A stretch of 64,000 nucleotides of DNA, from contig JAAVTG010000323.1 of NCBI GenBank assembly GCA_011947345.1, forward strand, positions 1 to 64,000. The letters run 5' to 3'. A program made the translations under genes and the position numbers. Source of the stretch: Phytophthora quininea. Taxonomy: Eukaryota > Oomycota > Peronosporomycetes > Peronosporales > Peronosporaceae. The first letter of the stretch is position 1; each line of letters starts with the position of its first letter. Under the pieces are notes generated by a model. It ran no database searches, had not been told where the DNA came from, and was given only the letters and a program-made list of their open reading frames with translations. Of this stretch, positions 1 to 11,024 are shown one piece after another.

Positions 1-400
1 TGAATCTGCATTGCAACGACCAAATTGTGTCGTCTCGTAATGTGTTCGTTCTTGTCCCATTGCTCCGAATTATTCGCTCTGCTTCACAAATGTGGGCCAG
101 GATCAAATGCGAGCTCTGATTCCTTTCGAAATACACTTGCACGGGAACACCAGTCTCCACTCCTATTGGGCGATCTTAGAGACGATCGCAGTGACCTGTG
201 ATTTCTGACAGTGCCCTCAAATACGCAGAGCTTGCGTGTTGGTGCTGGTCAATGCCGCAAAAGCGAAGTAGATCGTAGTCCGGGCAATTGTTATTGCCGC
301 TCCGTTGAGGTCCATCAAGAGCACGAATCGAGCCGGAAGCTTCTCTTCAAACTCTTCTTCGCCTTCCTTCCCGACATCGTCGATCTATCATCTTTGACAC
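1..400 (-). pseudogene. PWC/LDQH family, partial copy 1 (left edge)
   Basis: Reading the minus strand from about position 400 to 1 gives fragments that match the middle of the fullest family member at 52934-55806: an acidic stretch followed by EEEFEEKLPARFVLLMDL, then a DYDLLRFCG block, then YLRALSEI, then a VPVQVYF block near position 100. Several frames are needed, and the start of the gene is not recognisable between 400 and 570. The copy continues beyond the left edge. It lies just downstream of the mucolipin-like gene on the same strand. Function of the family is unknown to me. The match is by eye at protein level and is clear for the four named blocks. Confidence 0.6.
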
Positions 401-569
401 TTCACAACTGTTGCATCCGATATTTCATCCCCAAATGTTCATCGGGCAAGGCTTTTATTCAGCACCGAAGATGGCAGTTGGTAGCGACTCAACTCGAGCT
501 CGAGCGCTATTGCGGATGTTTCGATCAATCAAACACCGATAAAATACAGATAAACTTGGAGATTGTTCC

Positions 570-2195
570 TCAGTGTCCTCCTTGGTGGCTGTGGCGATGT
601 CCGAGCATTGGATTTAATCGTCCTTCGTCGTTTTCGTTGGTGCTATCGAGTGTGGACCACGAGGCTGGGAACACGGCGGAGAAGAAAGCGTCCTCGATAA
701 TACCGATGCACACCATGAGCACTACGTAGCTGAACAGGATCATGTAGCTGTAGACATAGATCTGACCGATCCATGGCGTGTACGCGACGTCCGTAAACGT
801 GTCATGGATCTCGTCGCCATTGGCCACCGAGAAGAGCGTCGTGGCGGTGGCACTGGCGCTCTGGAAACGAGGCACTTTGGCGCCGAACATGACGGTCCCG
901 AACAGCACAAAGCCCACGAAGATGGGAAAGACGCCGATGAGGAACTGCAGCACGCGGGGCAGACCGCGACGCAACGTCAGCCCTAAGATGTGGAATCGCG
1001 CGTTGACCTGCAGATACCGCACGAGGCTGCCCCATTGTAACGCGCAGCAGGACGCGAAGGTGAAGCAGAGTGTATCGTTCAGCGACAGTCGGTACGCGTG
1101 ACGCCACGTCGCTAGTAGACACCCCACGGTCACGACGTTGAGCGCGAGGGTGAACCAGAACCAAAGTCCTTAGCTGCTCCCTTATGGATAGCGAGCGCAA
1201 CGGGGTACTTGACAAAGAACCGGAGCGACGTTGGGTGCTGAGCGGCTAACGCCTTGGCGGACATCCACTTGAGCCAAAATTCCACCGCCTGCAAACAGCA
1301 CGATAAATAGAGATTAGTCTTGTCACACGTCGACAGCATTCTTCGCAGCGCTGACCTGGTACAAGCAAATCGCCAGCAACGTCACCGAGCTCAGCGCTGC
1401 CCGAGTGTCAAAGATCACTGGCGGCATGTCTTCTTCACCATCCAATGCTTCTTCACGCTGCAATAGCGGTACGTGAGCTAGACGGTAGCTCATCGTCACC
1501 TCCAGATGGCCTTGGTTAAGCAGGTCGTAGCGGATCCCCACTTTCCACTCGGACAGTCGCTCCTCCACCTGCTCCCCACTGCTCGTCCTCCTCTTCATAC
1601 CGATCACAAACTTAAGCTCCATGGCGTCCAGTTCATCAAAAAACTTCCTCGTTTCGAGTTGTCTGGCGGCGTCTCTCCCCATCCTCAAGGGCGCCGGCCA
1701 TTCTTCAATGGACGTGGCATTAGTGATGTTGTAGTGCGTATCTACAGGGTCCTCGCCCAAGTCTGTGCGTACCGTCAACAGTGGCGGCGGTAGCTGCGTC
1801 TTATTGCCGAACACAAGGTACGAGTCCAGCGCCACGTCTGCCAATTTAAAGTAGTTGGCCACCGCTCCGTGCACGTGCTGTCTGGTCTCCTCAATCGTAA
1901 AGAGCGCCCCCACGGGCATCGCCGACGCCCTGGCCGCGAACCCTCCGCCAAAGAACTCGTCGTCCACGTTGGCGGCGATCTCCTCCTGCGGCTCCAGTAC
2001 AAAGTGGGGCAGCGTCACGACCTCCGACTCGCCCTCGATCTGCTGCGTGGCGTCCACGTAGAACAAAAGTCGCAACCAGTTGTTGGCCAGAGACCGCTGG
2101 AACGGGTGCAGTGCGGAGCCCAACTGCGAGCTCCGCAGCGTCAGCAGCGCCGCCAGCACATGCAGCACGAGCCGCAGCGACGTCAGTCCTCGCAT
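570..2195 (-). CDS. Mucolipin-like (TRPML) cation channel
   Basis: Likely a TRP mucolipin-type cation channel of an endolysosomal membrane. The first exon (2195 to about 1330) starts with MRGLTSLRL and a hydrophobic first segment, followed by a long luminal loop with the NITNAT glycosylation-like site. The last part (about 1165 to 570) carries the pore-side region: hydrophobic segments, a pore-like FSVANGDEIHDTF stretch, and a final membrane helix before a short charged tail. Between them a phase change at about 1265-1330 fits an intron ending in TGCTGTTTGCAG. A second phase change at about 1165-1220 could be a 40-base intron, which is short, or a frameshift. The first in-frame ATG is at 2195. 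A cytosolic N-terminus longer than a few residues, usual in mucolipins, is not seen. Family assignment is from overall architecture and is fairly sure. Confidence 0.7.
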
Positions 2196-2203
2196 CTGAC
2201 TCA

Positions 2204-2231
2204 ATTATGATTATTCGGAGATAATCATAAT
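2204..2231. promoter_or_regulatory. 11-bp inverted repeat in a 72-bp divergent intergenic
   Basis: Arms 2204-2214 and 2221-2231 are perfect complements around a 6-base spacer (TCGGAG). They lie between the divergent starts of the mucolipin-like gene (2195) and PWC/LDQH copy 2 (2268). The surrounding DNA is AT-rich. A protein-binding palindrome or a chance hairpin are both possible. Confidence 0.3.
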
Positions 2232-2267
2232 ATAATTCGTTTTTATTATAAAAACACAGAGATCCCA

Positions 2268-4502
2268 ATGGACCAACGCTGGAGCTTCTTAGCGCCGTGG
2301 TGCGCCCTGCTCAAGAACCGGATCTACTTCGCATTCGGCGACCGCGAGGAAGAAATCTGGGACGTTCCGCACCGCCGACTGCTCGTGCACTTGCCGGAGC
2401 GCTTCGAGGCGGCCGAAAAGATGGCGATTCCTTTTACTTCGACGAAGACGATGAAGAGGAATTTATTGTAAAATTTCATACGTTTCGCGAAGCACTGGCA
2501 CTTTGGCTGCAGTGGCCCACGTCGACCAAAATGCCTGGAAATGTTTACTGTGCAAGTACTGCCAAGTGGAGAATGTTGAACAGAAGCAAGGAGATATCCC
2601 AGCCAGGTTTGTCCTGTGTATGGATCTCGAACGACGAAAGAGTTTGGAGTTTGAAGATACGTACGACTACGACCTAGTGGAATTCTGTAGCACTCACCAA
2701 CGTGAACACCCCAGCCACCAATATCTAAAGGCTTTAAACAGAATCGCAGCTTTCGACGAGAATCTGCAGGTGGACCAACCAGGAACGGACATTCAGATCC
2801 CTGTTCATCCTTTTTCTCAACCAACTGCAGGTCCACGAAAGGTTCCATGTCTGTACTGAAAGACGTCTGGAGACCCGTTCAAGCGGTCGGAAACGAGTAG
2901 ATTAAGCACAGATTGAAGGAGATTGATGCGTCCAATGGATCCTTGAGATGCGCGTTTGTGCTGGAGCCGACTTTGCCGACTTTAACGACTACTGGGTGCG
3001 TCCAGAGATGCCAGAGGCTTTGGAGCGCTGTGTGCCCAACCAGATGTGGTTTTCACAAGTTTCGCTGTTGTTGTGCTTGGAGATGAACCGAAGGATTGAA
3101 GAAGATGCGTCGTGGAAGATGCTTGGTCAGCTTTTATCGCATGTATTTGATAGCGGTCGTCATTGGGGCTACCGCGGAGAACTCAGCCCGACGACGCAGC
3201 CAGAAAGCCCCCTACAGGTTGGCACAGTCCACTTGGGGTGCGATAGTTCGTTGCCAAAAGAGGCCTCGAGGCCTTGGGGTCTGCTATGACTTTGAACCAG
3301 ACGGCTAGAAAGGTGTCGGTGCGGTTAGAAATGGATCCTGACGGTCAGATCAATAGTGCGCACTGGTGGAAGTGGCTGGCGTACGGCATATTTTCGAAGC
3401 GGGCGCGAGGAAAGTCCGAATTGGAGTCACTTGGTCTCACCAGTATCAGCAGTGTGAGTATCTCAGATATGGAGGCTTTCACGGCGGTGTTAGCGTCTGA
3501 ACATCCTGAAGAAGATCTATTTGGTTGTGCGCACGGAGAAGTTGATGAGAGAGACGCTCTTCTGCGAGGAGGCGTCCCGATTCGATGGCAATTTGCATCC
3601 GATGGAAGTCCAGTCCAACGCACGGTAATAATAAAATAATAGCGAGTGGGTGAATGTCTTGATTCCAGGATACGGCAGGTGCCAAGCTGAGCGCAGCGAC
3701 TTGTTTGGCCAGCAAACCCGAACAAAACCCACTTCGCATAGTTCCATTTGATAAGAATGATTTTGCAGTTTGTGATGGATTGCCACGATTTCTAGCAGCA
3801 GCTGGGCCTTCGCTGACGTCGCTGACGCTTGATTTGAGCGAGGTGGATATCGACGAGAGCGCGATTCGCTTACTCTGTCCCAACCTTCAGGATCTATCTC
3901 TGTTTGGGAATTTGATCGAGCTGCGTCTCGACTTCAGCGAGTACCAGACGAACAAGCAGCCACTACCTTCCCTGGACTGCATCTGGCGTGATGCCGCGAA
4001 GCTTTCGAAGGACATGGGAGACCCGAATATTCCCGCGATCAAGTGTATTCGTCGCGTTCGCGTTCATCTGGATAGTCTGTGGGCAGGCTGGGATAGTATG
4101 GTAGGCGAACGATTTGATCCTCGTATCAAAATCGACCTGGAAGCTCTGCTCCAGATGCTGGAAACGAACCGCAGCCTTGAATACCTTGATGTGACGGCGC
4201 CATCTGAGTATCTGACGTTCGTCGATAGATTTCAGAAGCACCATCTCACCCCGACAAACCGACCACTGAAGTTCTGTCTGAAAAACAAAATTGCGTTTCT
4301 GAGCGTGCTGGTGGCTCGGCAAAAGTCTGAAGAAATGCCAAACAGAAAGAGAACGCGAGGATCTTCACCCTCGTTATGCCATCTTGATCAGCACGTGGTG
4401 TCAAGAATATTTGCCTTTGCAGCACTTTCTGTCCTTCGCCAAGTTTACCTGCGCAAAGGTGATCGTGGTGATTGGGGATATCGCCAAGAAGCGCCACTTT
4501 AG
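2268..4502 (+). pseudogene. PWC/LDQH family copy 2 (LRR-like, frames broken)
   Basis: This is a member of a multigene family of unknown function. The start MDQRWSFLAPWC at 2268 carries the family N-terminal block. The order of blocks is the same as in the copy at 52934: EEEIW region, VDQNAWKCLL, IPARFVLCMDLE, YDYDLVEFC, a GELSP...SPLQVGTVHL block, a WWKWLAYGIFSKRAR block, HPEEDLFG, DERDALL, and IPGYGRCQ. These are followed by a leucine-rich repeat-like stretch (SLTSLTLDLSEVDID, LRLDFSEYQ, LEYLDV). The C-terminal block LDQHVVSRIFAFAALSVLRQVY looks F-box-like in spacing, but that is only a resemblance. Reading it needs frame changes near 2418, 2500, 2900, 3270 and 3640, most of them single-base losses, so the gene may be whole in the organism. 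Confidence 0.6.
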
Positions 4503-4601
4503 CTTTGTGGTTGCGTGGAAACAGCGCCAGAAAATTGAACAACATTACGTGAAAGAAGGCAGGAATGTATTGGATGCTTCAGTGGTAGCTACCGTAGGAT
4601 C

Positions 4602-6437
4602 TTAGTTCTTTTGACGGAGTTGGAACCAGATCGCGATGAATCCCACAGCGCGAAACACAACATTCAGCAAGAGGATAAGCAGTGCGTCACCCAAGGCCGA
4701 TCGCGAAGTCATACTGTACGACTCAAGCACCTCGTAGCCCGTGCGAGCTGTGCAGCTGGTCGAGTCGCAAGAAATGGTCGACACGGCGTTCCAAAGATCT
4801 TCATGACGGCTTCGAAGCCGTATTTGACGGGCGAGATGTACTGGATCCAAACAAAGTAGTCTGGACAGTCGTCGGAGTTGATCAACAGTCCACCGAAGAG
4901 CATGAACGGCATGATCAAGACCATGCCGATCAGTGGCGCAATGTCGACTCGTGGGCACAGGCACGACACCATGTAGGCCAAGCCGACGGCGCAGCTATTG
5001 ATGAGGATAATGACCAATTGGAGGTACAGGTAGACGTCGAAACCATGGCTGATGCCCATGAGGAAGTAGATGGGGACGAAAAACACGATTGGCAGGATCA
5101 CTTGCATCGGGAACTCGCTGACGTTCTTGGACAGATACCAAGACAGGAGGTGGTACAGACCGGCCTTGTACTCGCGCGAAATTAACGCCAGCTCCATGGG
5201 CACAGACGTGAAAATCGGGTTGGCCGTGACGACAATTTGGTTGGTAACTAGGAAAAGAAGGCGCCGGTGAAGTTCTGGATGCCCTTCTGGTCCAAATCGA
5301 GCTGCAGATAGATGAGCCCGACGATCATAGCGAGGAAAATGTTCTGGATGAACGGAACCCGAACGGCAAAGCCGTCACGAAGGAATCGAAGCACGTTGCG
5401 CTGTGCGAGCACGCTAACCTGCGCGACAACGTTCACACGGGAGTCGTCGATGTGTTGATCACTCTGAAGCATTGACACTGAGTCTGTACGAGGCAGTGTT
5501 TGATGGTGCTTCCTCCACTCGTCCTTGAGGGATTCGACTCGGGTCACTCCAGCTTCATCGGTGGCTTTGTCAATGACAACGAGCTGCCGCATGAAGTAGT
5601 CGGACGGGTTGATCTGAGGTGGGCACGGATACCCGAGTGCCGCAAAGTAGTCCACCGACTCGCTCGCCTTGCCTTGGTACACTGGCGACCCATCCGAAAG
5701 CAAGTAGAGCTGGTCGAAGATGGCAAAAACTTCCGAAGATGGTTGATGAATGGTAGCTAGAACTGTCCGTCCAGCACGTGCAATTTGCTGCAGTTGCTTG
5801 ATCACAGTCTCGGCCATGAAGCTGTCCAAGCCAGACGTCGGCTCGTCGGCAAACAGAACCGATGGGTTCGTCAAAATCTCCGTCGCAAACGATAGTCGCT
5901 TACGCTCACCACCCGAGATGCCTCGCAAGGACTCGCCACCGATGAGAGTGTCGCGGCACTTCATCAGACCGAGCTCCTCCATGACTTCGTCCACGCGCAT
6001 CATGTACTGCTCCTTGGTGGATGTCTTGGCCATGCGTAATTTTGCTTGGAACACCAGGTGCTCCTTCACCGTCAGAGTCTCGTAAAGAGATCGTCCTGCA
6101 TGACGTAGGAAGTCATGCGCTTGGTCGCCTTGCTCCACGGTTGTCCGTTCAGCAGGATTTCTCCTTCCACGGCACTGTTGCGTCCGGAGATGCAGTCGAG
6201 CAGCGAGCTCTTGCCGGCACCTGACGGGCCCATGATGACAAGTAGCTCTCTGGGCTTGGCCGAGCCGCTGACGTTGTTCAGAATGACTTTCTTGTCCACT
6301 TGCTTGGTGGTCGGGTTCTTGACATCCGCCTTGAGACTCAAGTTCCGCCATTGGAGCGTAAATTTGACCGGTGAGGAGTTGTCATGAGTCTTCGGGGTGT
6401 CTTGTATCGCGACGAAGTGGTGCTGAGGCGACGACAT
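4602..6437 (-). CDS. ABCG half-transporter 1 (frames broken three times)
   Basis: This is an ATP-driven exporter of the ABCG (White/PDR-like half) type in a membrane. The N-terminal ATPase domain has Walker A GPSGAGKSS, the signature ISGGERKR, Walker B VLFADEP and the H-loop TIHQPSS. The C-terminal half holds about six membrane helices with the conserved NSCAVGLAYMVSC and FGGLLIN stretches and a luminal Cys-rich loop. The start at 6437 (MSSPQHHF) aligns with the paralogue at 20792. The frame breaks at about 6085, 5250 and 4790. Compared with the paralogue, each is explained by one missing base in a T run on the coding strand. The gene is divergent from the ferric-reductase-like gene at 7001. 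The substrate is unknown. Confidence 0.85.
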
Positions 6438-7000
6438 AACTTGCTTGGCGAGCTGGGAAGGGTGCGTGTGCGCTTGCTAGAAAATTGGAAGATGAAGAGA
6501 TTTGGCCACCGGCTTTGGGATCTGTACGTTGTTAACCGTGTGGGCACTCGCTGCTACTGATAGACAGACAGACATTGCTCTTCCTTGGCTCCGACGCGGC
6601 ATTATTTCGTACCCCAAGGCGAGGTAATGATCAATACTGTGGTGGTGATCAGACTAGGGATGTGGAGGATTATCTCTCTCTCTGTGGTCTCAGCTGTAAC
6701 GTCACCATGTGATGCTGTCGCCATTCAGATGGTGGTCATCGCGACGGATTGGGCAAAGTTTACTCAAGTTTTCAACTCACAGCTCGCGAGAAGGCATTTT
6801 TGATGGTCATCTCTACAAAGCCCCAGTTGATGACGCTCTAGTGGTAATGTGCCGTTCTCCTCTCGTTCGCAGGTTTGTAACTTTGCTGTAGTGCCAATCA
6901 CTAAAGTTGACCATCACCACGTCGATCGGTGGCTGGTCTTGAGGGCCACAGAGTCCGGCGGTAATGCCATTTTCCAATCTGCTTCCACCCTCCAACAACG
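6438..7000. other. Divergent intergenic between ABCG1 and FRE1
   Basis: This stretch of about 560 bases separates the ABCG gene (-) and the ferric-reductase-like gene (+). I see no coding signal in it. It should hold both promoters. A 12-base block at 6951-6962 recurs upstream of the second ferric-reductase-like gene. Confidence 0.5.
6951..6962 (+). promoter_or_regulatory. Promoter block shared with FRE2 (GAGTCCGGCGGT)
   Basis: GAGTCCGGCGGT lies 39 bases upstream of the FRE1 start codon. The same 12 bases are found at 10958-10969, upstream of FRE2, and TAAAGTTG also precedes both. It is either a conserved regulatory site or simply a remnant of the duplication that made the two genes. Confidence 0.35.
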
Positions 7001-8622
7001 ATGAACAAGGATAACGATGTTCGCCTGGCTAATGCCTACGTTGACGGTTCCACACCAAGAAACCAAGAACCAACTCCCAACGCGGAGCCAATATCGCGCA
7101 CTCAGAGATGGACCCGCTCGTGGATTGTGACGCGCTGGCGACTTTCGCGCACCATCTACTCCGTTCCGGTCCCGATGCTCACGGACAAGTTCGACATCAA
7201 GCGCGGTGATCTGGTACTGACACTGCCGTTTCTGCTGATTCTTCTCGCTGCATCGGCGGCATTTACCAGCGACTACGACGTGAAAATGTCGGGCATGATG
7301 CCGACGTTCACGATGTTCCTGGTGTTCGCCATGGCGGTGCGCAACAACTCAGTACTGTTGCTGCTTACAGGCATCCCGTTCGAGCGTGCGCTGTTCTACC
7401 ACAAGCTCTTCGCTTACGCTACGATCGTGTTGACTGTGATCCACGCTTTCGCGTACAAACTGTCGAAAGACGACGGAGAAGAGTACGAGGACTCCAAGGT
7501 GTACACTGGTGTGACTGCTCTATGGGCAATGGTCTTTATGTATCTGCTGTCGCTGAACAAGATCCGCCGTCGCTTCTTCGAGTTCTTCGTGCGAGTTCAC
7601 TGGATCCTCTTCATCGTCGTCATCGTCGCTGCTGTCATCCACGGCGCCTTCTTCGCGTTGTTTGGTATTTTGCCGTGGTTGATCGACATGCTTTACCGCC
7701 TCGTGTTCCGCGCTCGCTCGTTGTCGAAGGGTAAGAAGGGTCAGCTAGGAATTGTTGCACGCGACCAAGTGTCGGTCCTCGCACTACCTGGAGACATCAC
7801 ATGCATCCAATTCCCTCGTGTACGCAAGGAAACAGGCGAATCCTTCGAGTACGAAGCCGGTCAATACGCCTTCCTGTGCATCCCAGAGATCTCTTCGCTC
7901 GAGTGGCACCCGTTTACGATCTCGTCTTCTCCGCATGAGGAAATTGTCACGTTCCACATCAAGGGGCTCGGCGACTGGACCAAAAGGTGATGCAAGCTGC
8001 TCGGGACGCAACGGAAGCGTCTCCGTTCGACATTCTTCTGGACGGGCCTTACGGCAACGTGTCGATCGATATCAAGGCCACGTCCGTGTACTCGCACTTT
8101 GTTCTCTTTTCAGGAGGAATTGGAGCGACACCGATGCGCTCGATTGTGAACTGGCTGCACCACGAGCACCACCTTGGCGGCTACTCTGGTATCAAACAGG
8201 TGCATTTCGTGTGGTCCGTTCGCGATCGCGACCTGATTGAGGCGCTAGCGGAAAGCTCTGAGCTGCACCTCGAAGAGGGTAGTAAAATGGTCTACTTCCC
8301 GCACTACCTCGGCGACCCCTCGTCGACCAACGACTTGACCAGCCCGTTCTTCAGCGAACTGTATTTGACCAAGGGGAAGAAGGACGACGAGGCTCGACTG
8401 GATCACCAGTTTGCTAGCTCTCTCCGATATGGTGTCCGACCGGATACTCCGCAGATTCTTCGCGCTATGGGCGACAAGGCCAAACTGAACGGCGGCAAAC
8501 GTGTGGCAGTCCTCGTTTGTGGCCCCAAGCCGCTGGTTAGCAGTGTCGTCACCACCAGCTTGGAGCTGTCCAAGGAGATGGACATTCGATTCGACGTTCA
8601 CACGGAACTCTTTGACTTTTAG
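7001..8622 (+). CDS. Ferric-reductase/NOX-like transmembrane oxidoreductase 1
   Basis: This membrane flavocytochrome should move electrons from NADPH through FAD and two hemes to an acceptor across the membrane, such as ferric iron or oxygen. The membrane half has five or six helices and the paired histidines expected for bis-heme binding (in the YHKLFAYATIVLTVIHAF helix and the RVHWILFIVVIVAAVIHG helix). The FAD-binding HPFTISSSP motif and the NADPH-binding DGPYG and SGGIGATP motifs follow. The protein ends with LVCGPK...FDVHTELFDF, shared by all three copies here. The start at 7001 is the first ATG and aligns with FRE2. The frame is lost at about 7984 by one base; the paralogue shows a missing base in an A run. 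Acceptor specificity cannot be read from sequence. Confidence 0.85.
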
Positions 8623-9581
8623 GCGTCTGCAGCTGGGTAGTTTTGCGATGAGACCTGAAAGAGTTAATAGCAAAGCTGTTCATCAAACCTGTTTTGAGGC
8701 GGGCCTAATCAATTGTTCCACTACAAAGTTCTATCACCACATCATCAAGAGATGAAGCAGGAGCAGCTTTGGCTCGCCAGTGTCTTGGTCGGTGCTGCCG
8801 TCGAGAAGCATCTCGTAGCCGCCTTCTCCTCTTGGCTTCCACCTTGAAACATCGGAGTACTGGGCTCGAGTCGTGATGGCTGAGCAGTTCTAGTTTGAGA
8901 AAGAGCATGGAGGAGTAGCGCACTTGTAGCCAAAGTTGTTCCGGAGCCACTAGATGTCGTCTAGATTGCAGAGTTCATCTCTCTTTTGATGCAGTTTAGG
9001 GTTTTCTTTGTGAGCGAGGAAAATATTTGCACACTGAAGAACAACACACCGCGCATACCAAATCACAAGGAGCTGCATGCTCATTACCACGAGCCAAAAG
9101 TTAACATTGCAGACCCACCGGGATCCTCCTGCGAGTAACGTCATGTCCTTGTGCAGCACAAGGTGCTTCACTAGCCACGAACTCCTTTTGCTTTGGTATC
9201 ATCAGTTCGAGACAGCAATTTTGCTCTTCAGCACCACAAAACGTGGGAGACCAGTATGCTTCTGGGAACCACAAGTGTTGGTATCTTGTTTTGCAAAACT
9301 GCTTACGAAAGTCACAATGATTCAACACACAGCACCACACTAGCTAACCAGCTCTGTGCCGCTGCAACGTCAATAACTTATCATCGATTTCAGGGTGGTA
9401 ACCATGCTCGACCGCATGGTGTTGACGCCCCACGCTCGTAAACGCAGTGTGATTTCCACCATCATGCATTCTAAGGCAAGCTACGTGGTCTTCGTCAAGC
9501 CCGAGCTAACTACGCACCTCGGAAACTCATTCTTGAATTAACTCAGCGTCTCACACACCACCACCAAGTCTTCATTGCATC
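8623..9581. other. Intergenic, no gene recognised
   Basis: About 960 bases lie between FRE1 and the old yellow enzyme gene. Short open frames exist on both strands, but none resembles a family I know or has convincing composition. It may hold the 3' end of FRE1 and the promoter of the next gene, or remains of a decayed insertion. Confidence 0.4.
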
Positions 9582-10734
9582 ATGGCCTTCGCTTCCCTCC
9601 CAAAACTCTTCACGGCAGCGTCGCTAGGCGGCAAGAAATCGCCGATCGAGCTCAAGCACTGCATTGTCATGGCCCCAATGACCCGGCTGCGAATGGGTGA
9701 CGACGGTGTCCCCGGTCCCGTTGTCGTGGACTTTTACACACAACGAGCTACCGACGGGGACTTCTCATCACCGAGGCGACCAATATCAGCGCCACTGCTC
9801 GCGGATACTACGGCGCCCCCGGCATTTTCAACTCCGCTCAAGTAGAGGGATGGAAGACGGTCACCGATTCGGTGCACTCCAAGGGTGGCAAGATTTTCGT
9901 GCAGCTGTGGCACGCTGGTCGAGTCGGGCACCCGTTGAACCTGCCGAACGGTGAGCTCCCAGTCAGCTCCAGTGCCGTCGGTATGGATGGAATCCACAGT
10001 CTCGCTCCCACTCGTGAAGGTCGGCTGCCTCATCCGGTGCCTCGTGCACTGGAGACCGACGAAATCCCCGCCATCATTGCCGACTACAAGAAGGCTGCCG
10101 TGCTCGCACTAGAAGCTGGTTTCGATGGTGTTGAACTGCACTGTGCCAACGGATACCTGATCGAGCAATTCTTTTGCGACTCAGTCAACAAGCGCACTGA
10201 CCGGTACGGGGCAGCATCGAGAATCGTGCCCGGATTGTCTTCGAGGTTCTTGAGGCAGTCCTTTCGGGTGTGGACTCCAATAAGGTCGGCATTCGTCTGT
10301 CGCCGTACGGAACCGCGTTTGGGTGCACCGACTCGGAGTCGGGCAAGTTGTTCAGCTACATCATCGACAAGTTGAACGACTACGATCTGGCCTACCTGCA
10401 TCTGGTCGAACCGCGCGGTCTCCAAGCCCCTGCCCCGGACGCTCCGGAAGGTGGAGTTCTGCCCATTTTCCGTAAGCTTTACAACGGGGTCATCATCACC
10501 GCATCCGGGTACGACCGCGACGAAGCGATCAAGGTCATCGACGAAGGTGCTGCGGACTTTGTCGCTTTCGCGCGCGACTTCATCTCCAACCCTGACTTGG
10601 TGGAGCGTCTGCGTAAGAACGCCAAGCTCACCCCGAACAACCAGAAGACGGTTTACTTGCCGCTCGATGTTCCATTCGAGACGGGCTACACGGACTACCC
10701 GTTTCTAGAGGAAAACACTGAGAAGACGGACTAG
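9582..10734 (+). CDS. Old yellow enzyme family NAD(P)H:flavin oxidoreductase
   Basis: This FMN enzyme should reduce activated alkenes such as enones (12-oxophytodienoate reductase-like). The N-terminal MAPMTRLR motif, the WHAGRVGHP motif, the HCANGYL motif with the expected His, Asn and Tyr of the active site, and the NKRTDRYG motif are all present. The C-terminal half carries LHLVEPRG and the FMN-phosphate-binding region (ITASGYDRDEA, DFVAFARDF). The length of about 383 residues is usual. The start at 9582 has a sensible context. The frame breaks at about 9757 and 10210. In both places one G appears to be missing from a G run, since the conserved family motifs continue in the next frame. It sits between the two ferric-reductase-like genes on the same strand. 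Confidence 0.9.
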
Positions 10735-10957
10735 ATCGTTGGCAATTCCTTGTAGTGGCCTACATAGGCTTCCGACAAATGAGTTCGATCTGAAAATCCA
10801 GTCCATTTGAATAATCCAAATGACTTTCAACAGAGCTTACGCGAAAACCTTCGTGAATAATCGTTGAGGCATCCAAGACGGATTATCCTATTTGATGTTG
10901 TCGACGAATTTAATCCATGGCGTGCTTCAGGGATTAAAGTTGTCAAACGAGGTGGTC

Positions 10958-10969
10958 GAGTCCGGCGGT
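10958..10969 (+). promoter_or_regulatory. Promoter block shared with FRE1
   Basis: This is the second occurrence of GAGTCCGGCGGT, 56 bases upstream of the FRE2 start codon at 11025. It is followed by pyrimidine-rich CTTTCCACTT sequence. Confidence 0.35.
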
Positions 10970-11024
10970 GCTTTCCACTTGTCACTTTCCAACTTCCAGC
11001 CTTCCACCAAAAACAACTATCTTC

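Noticed and set aside
211..729. 172-codon plus-strand ORF
   Set aside because: It overlaps PWC/LDQH copy 1 and the mucolipin gene on the opposite strand and shows no family features; it is a shadow.
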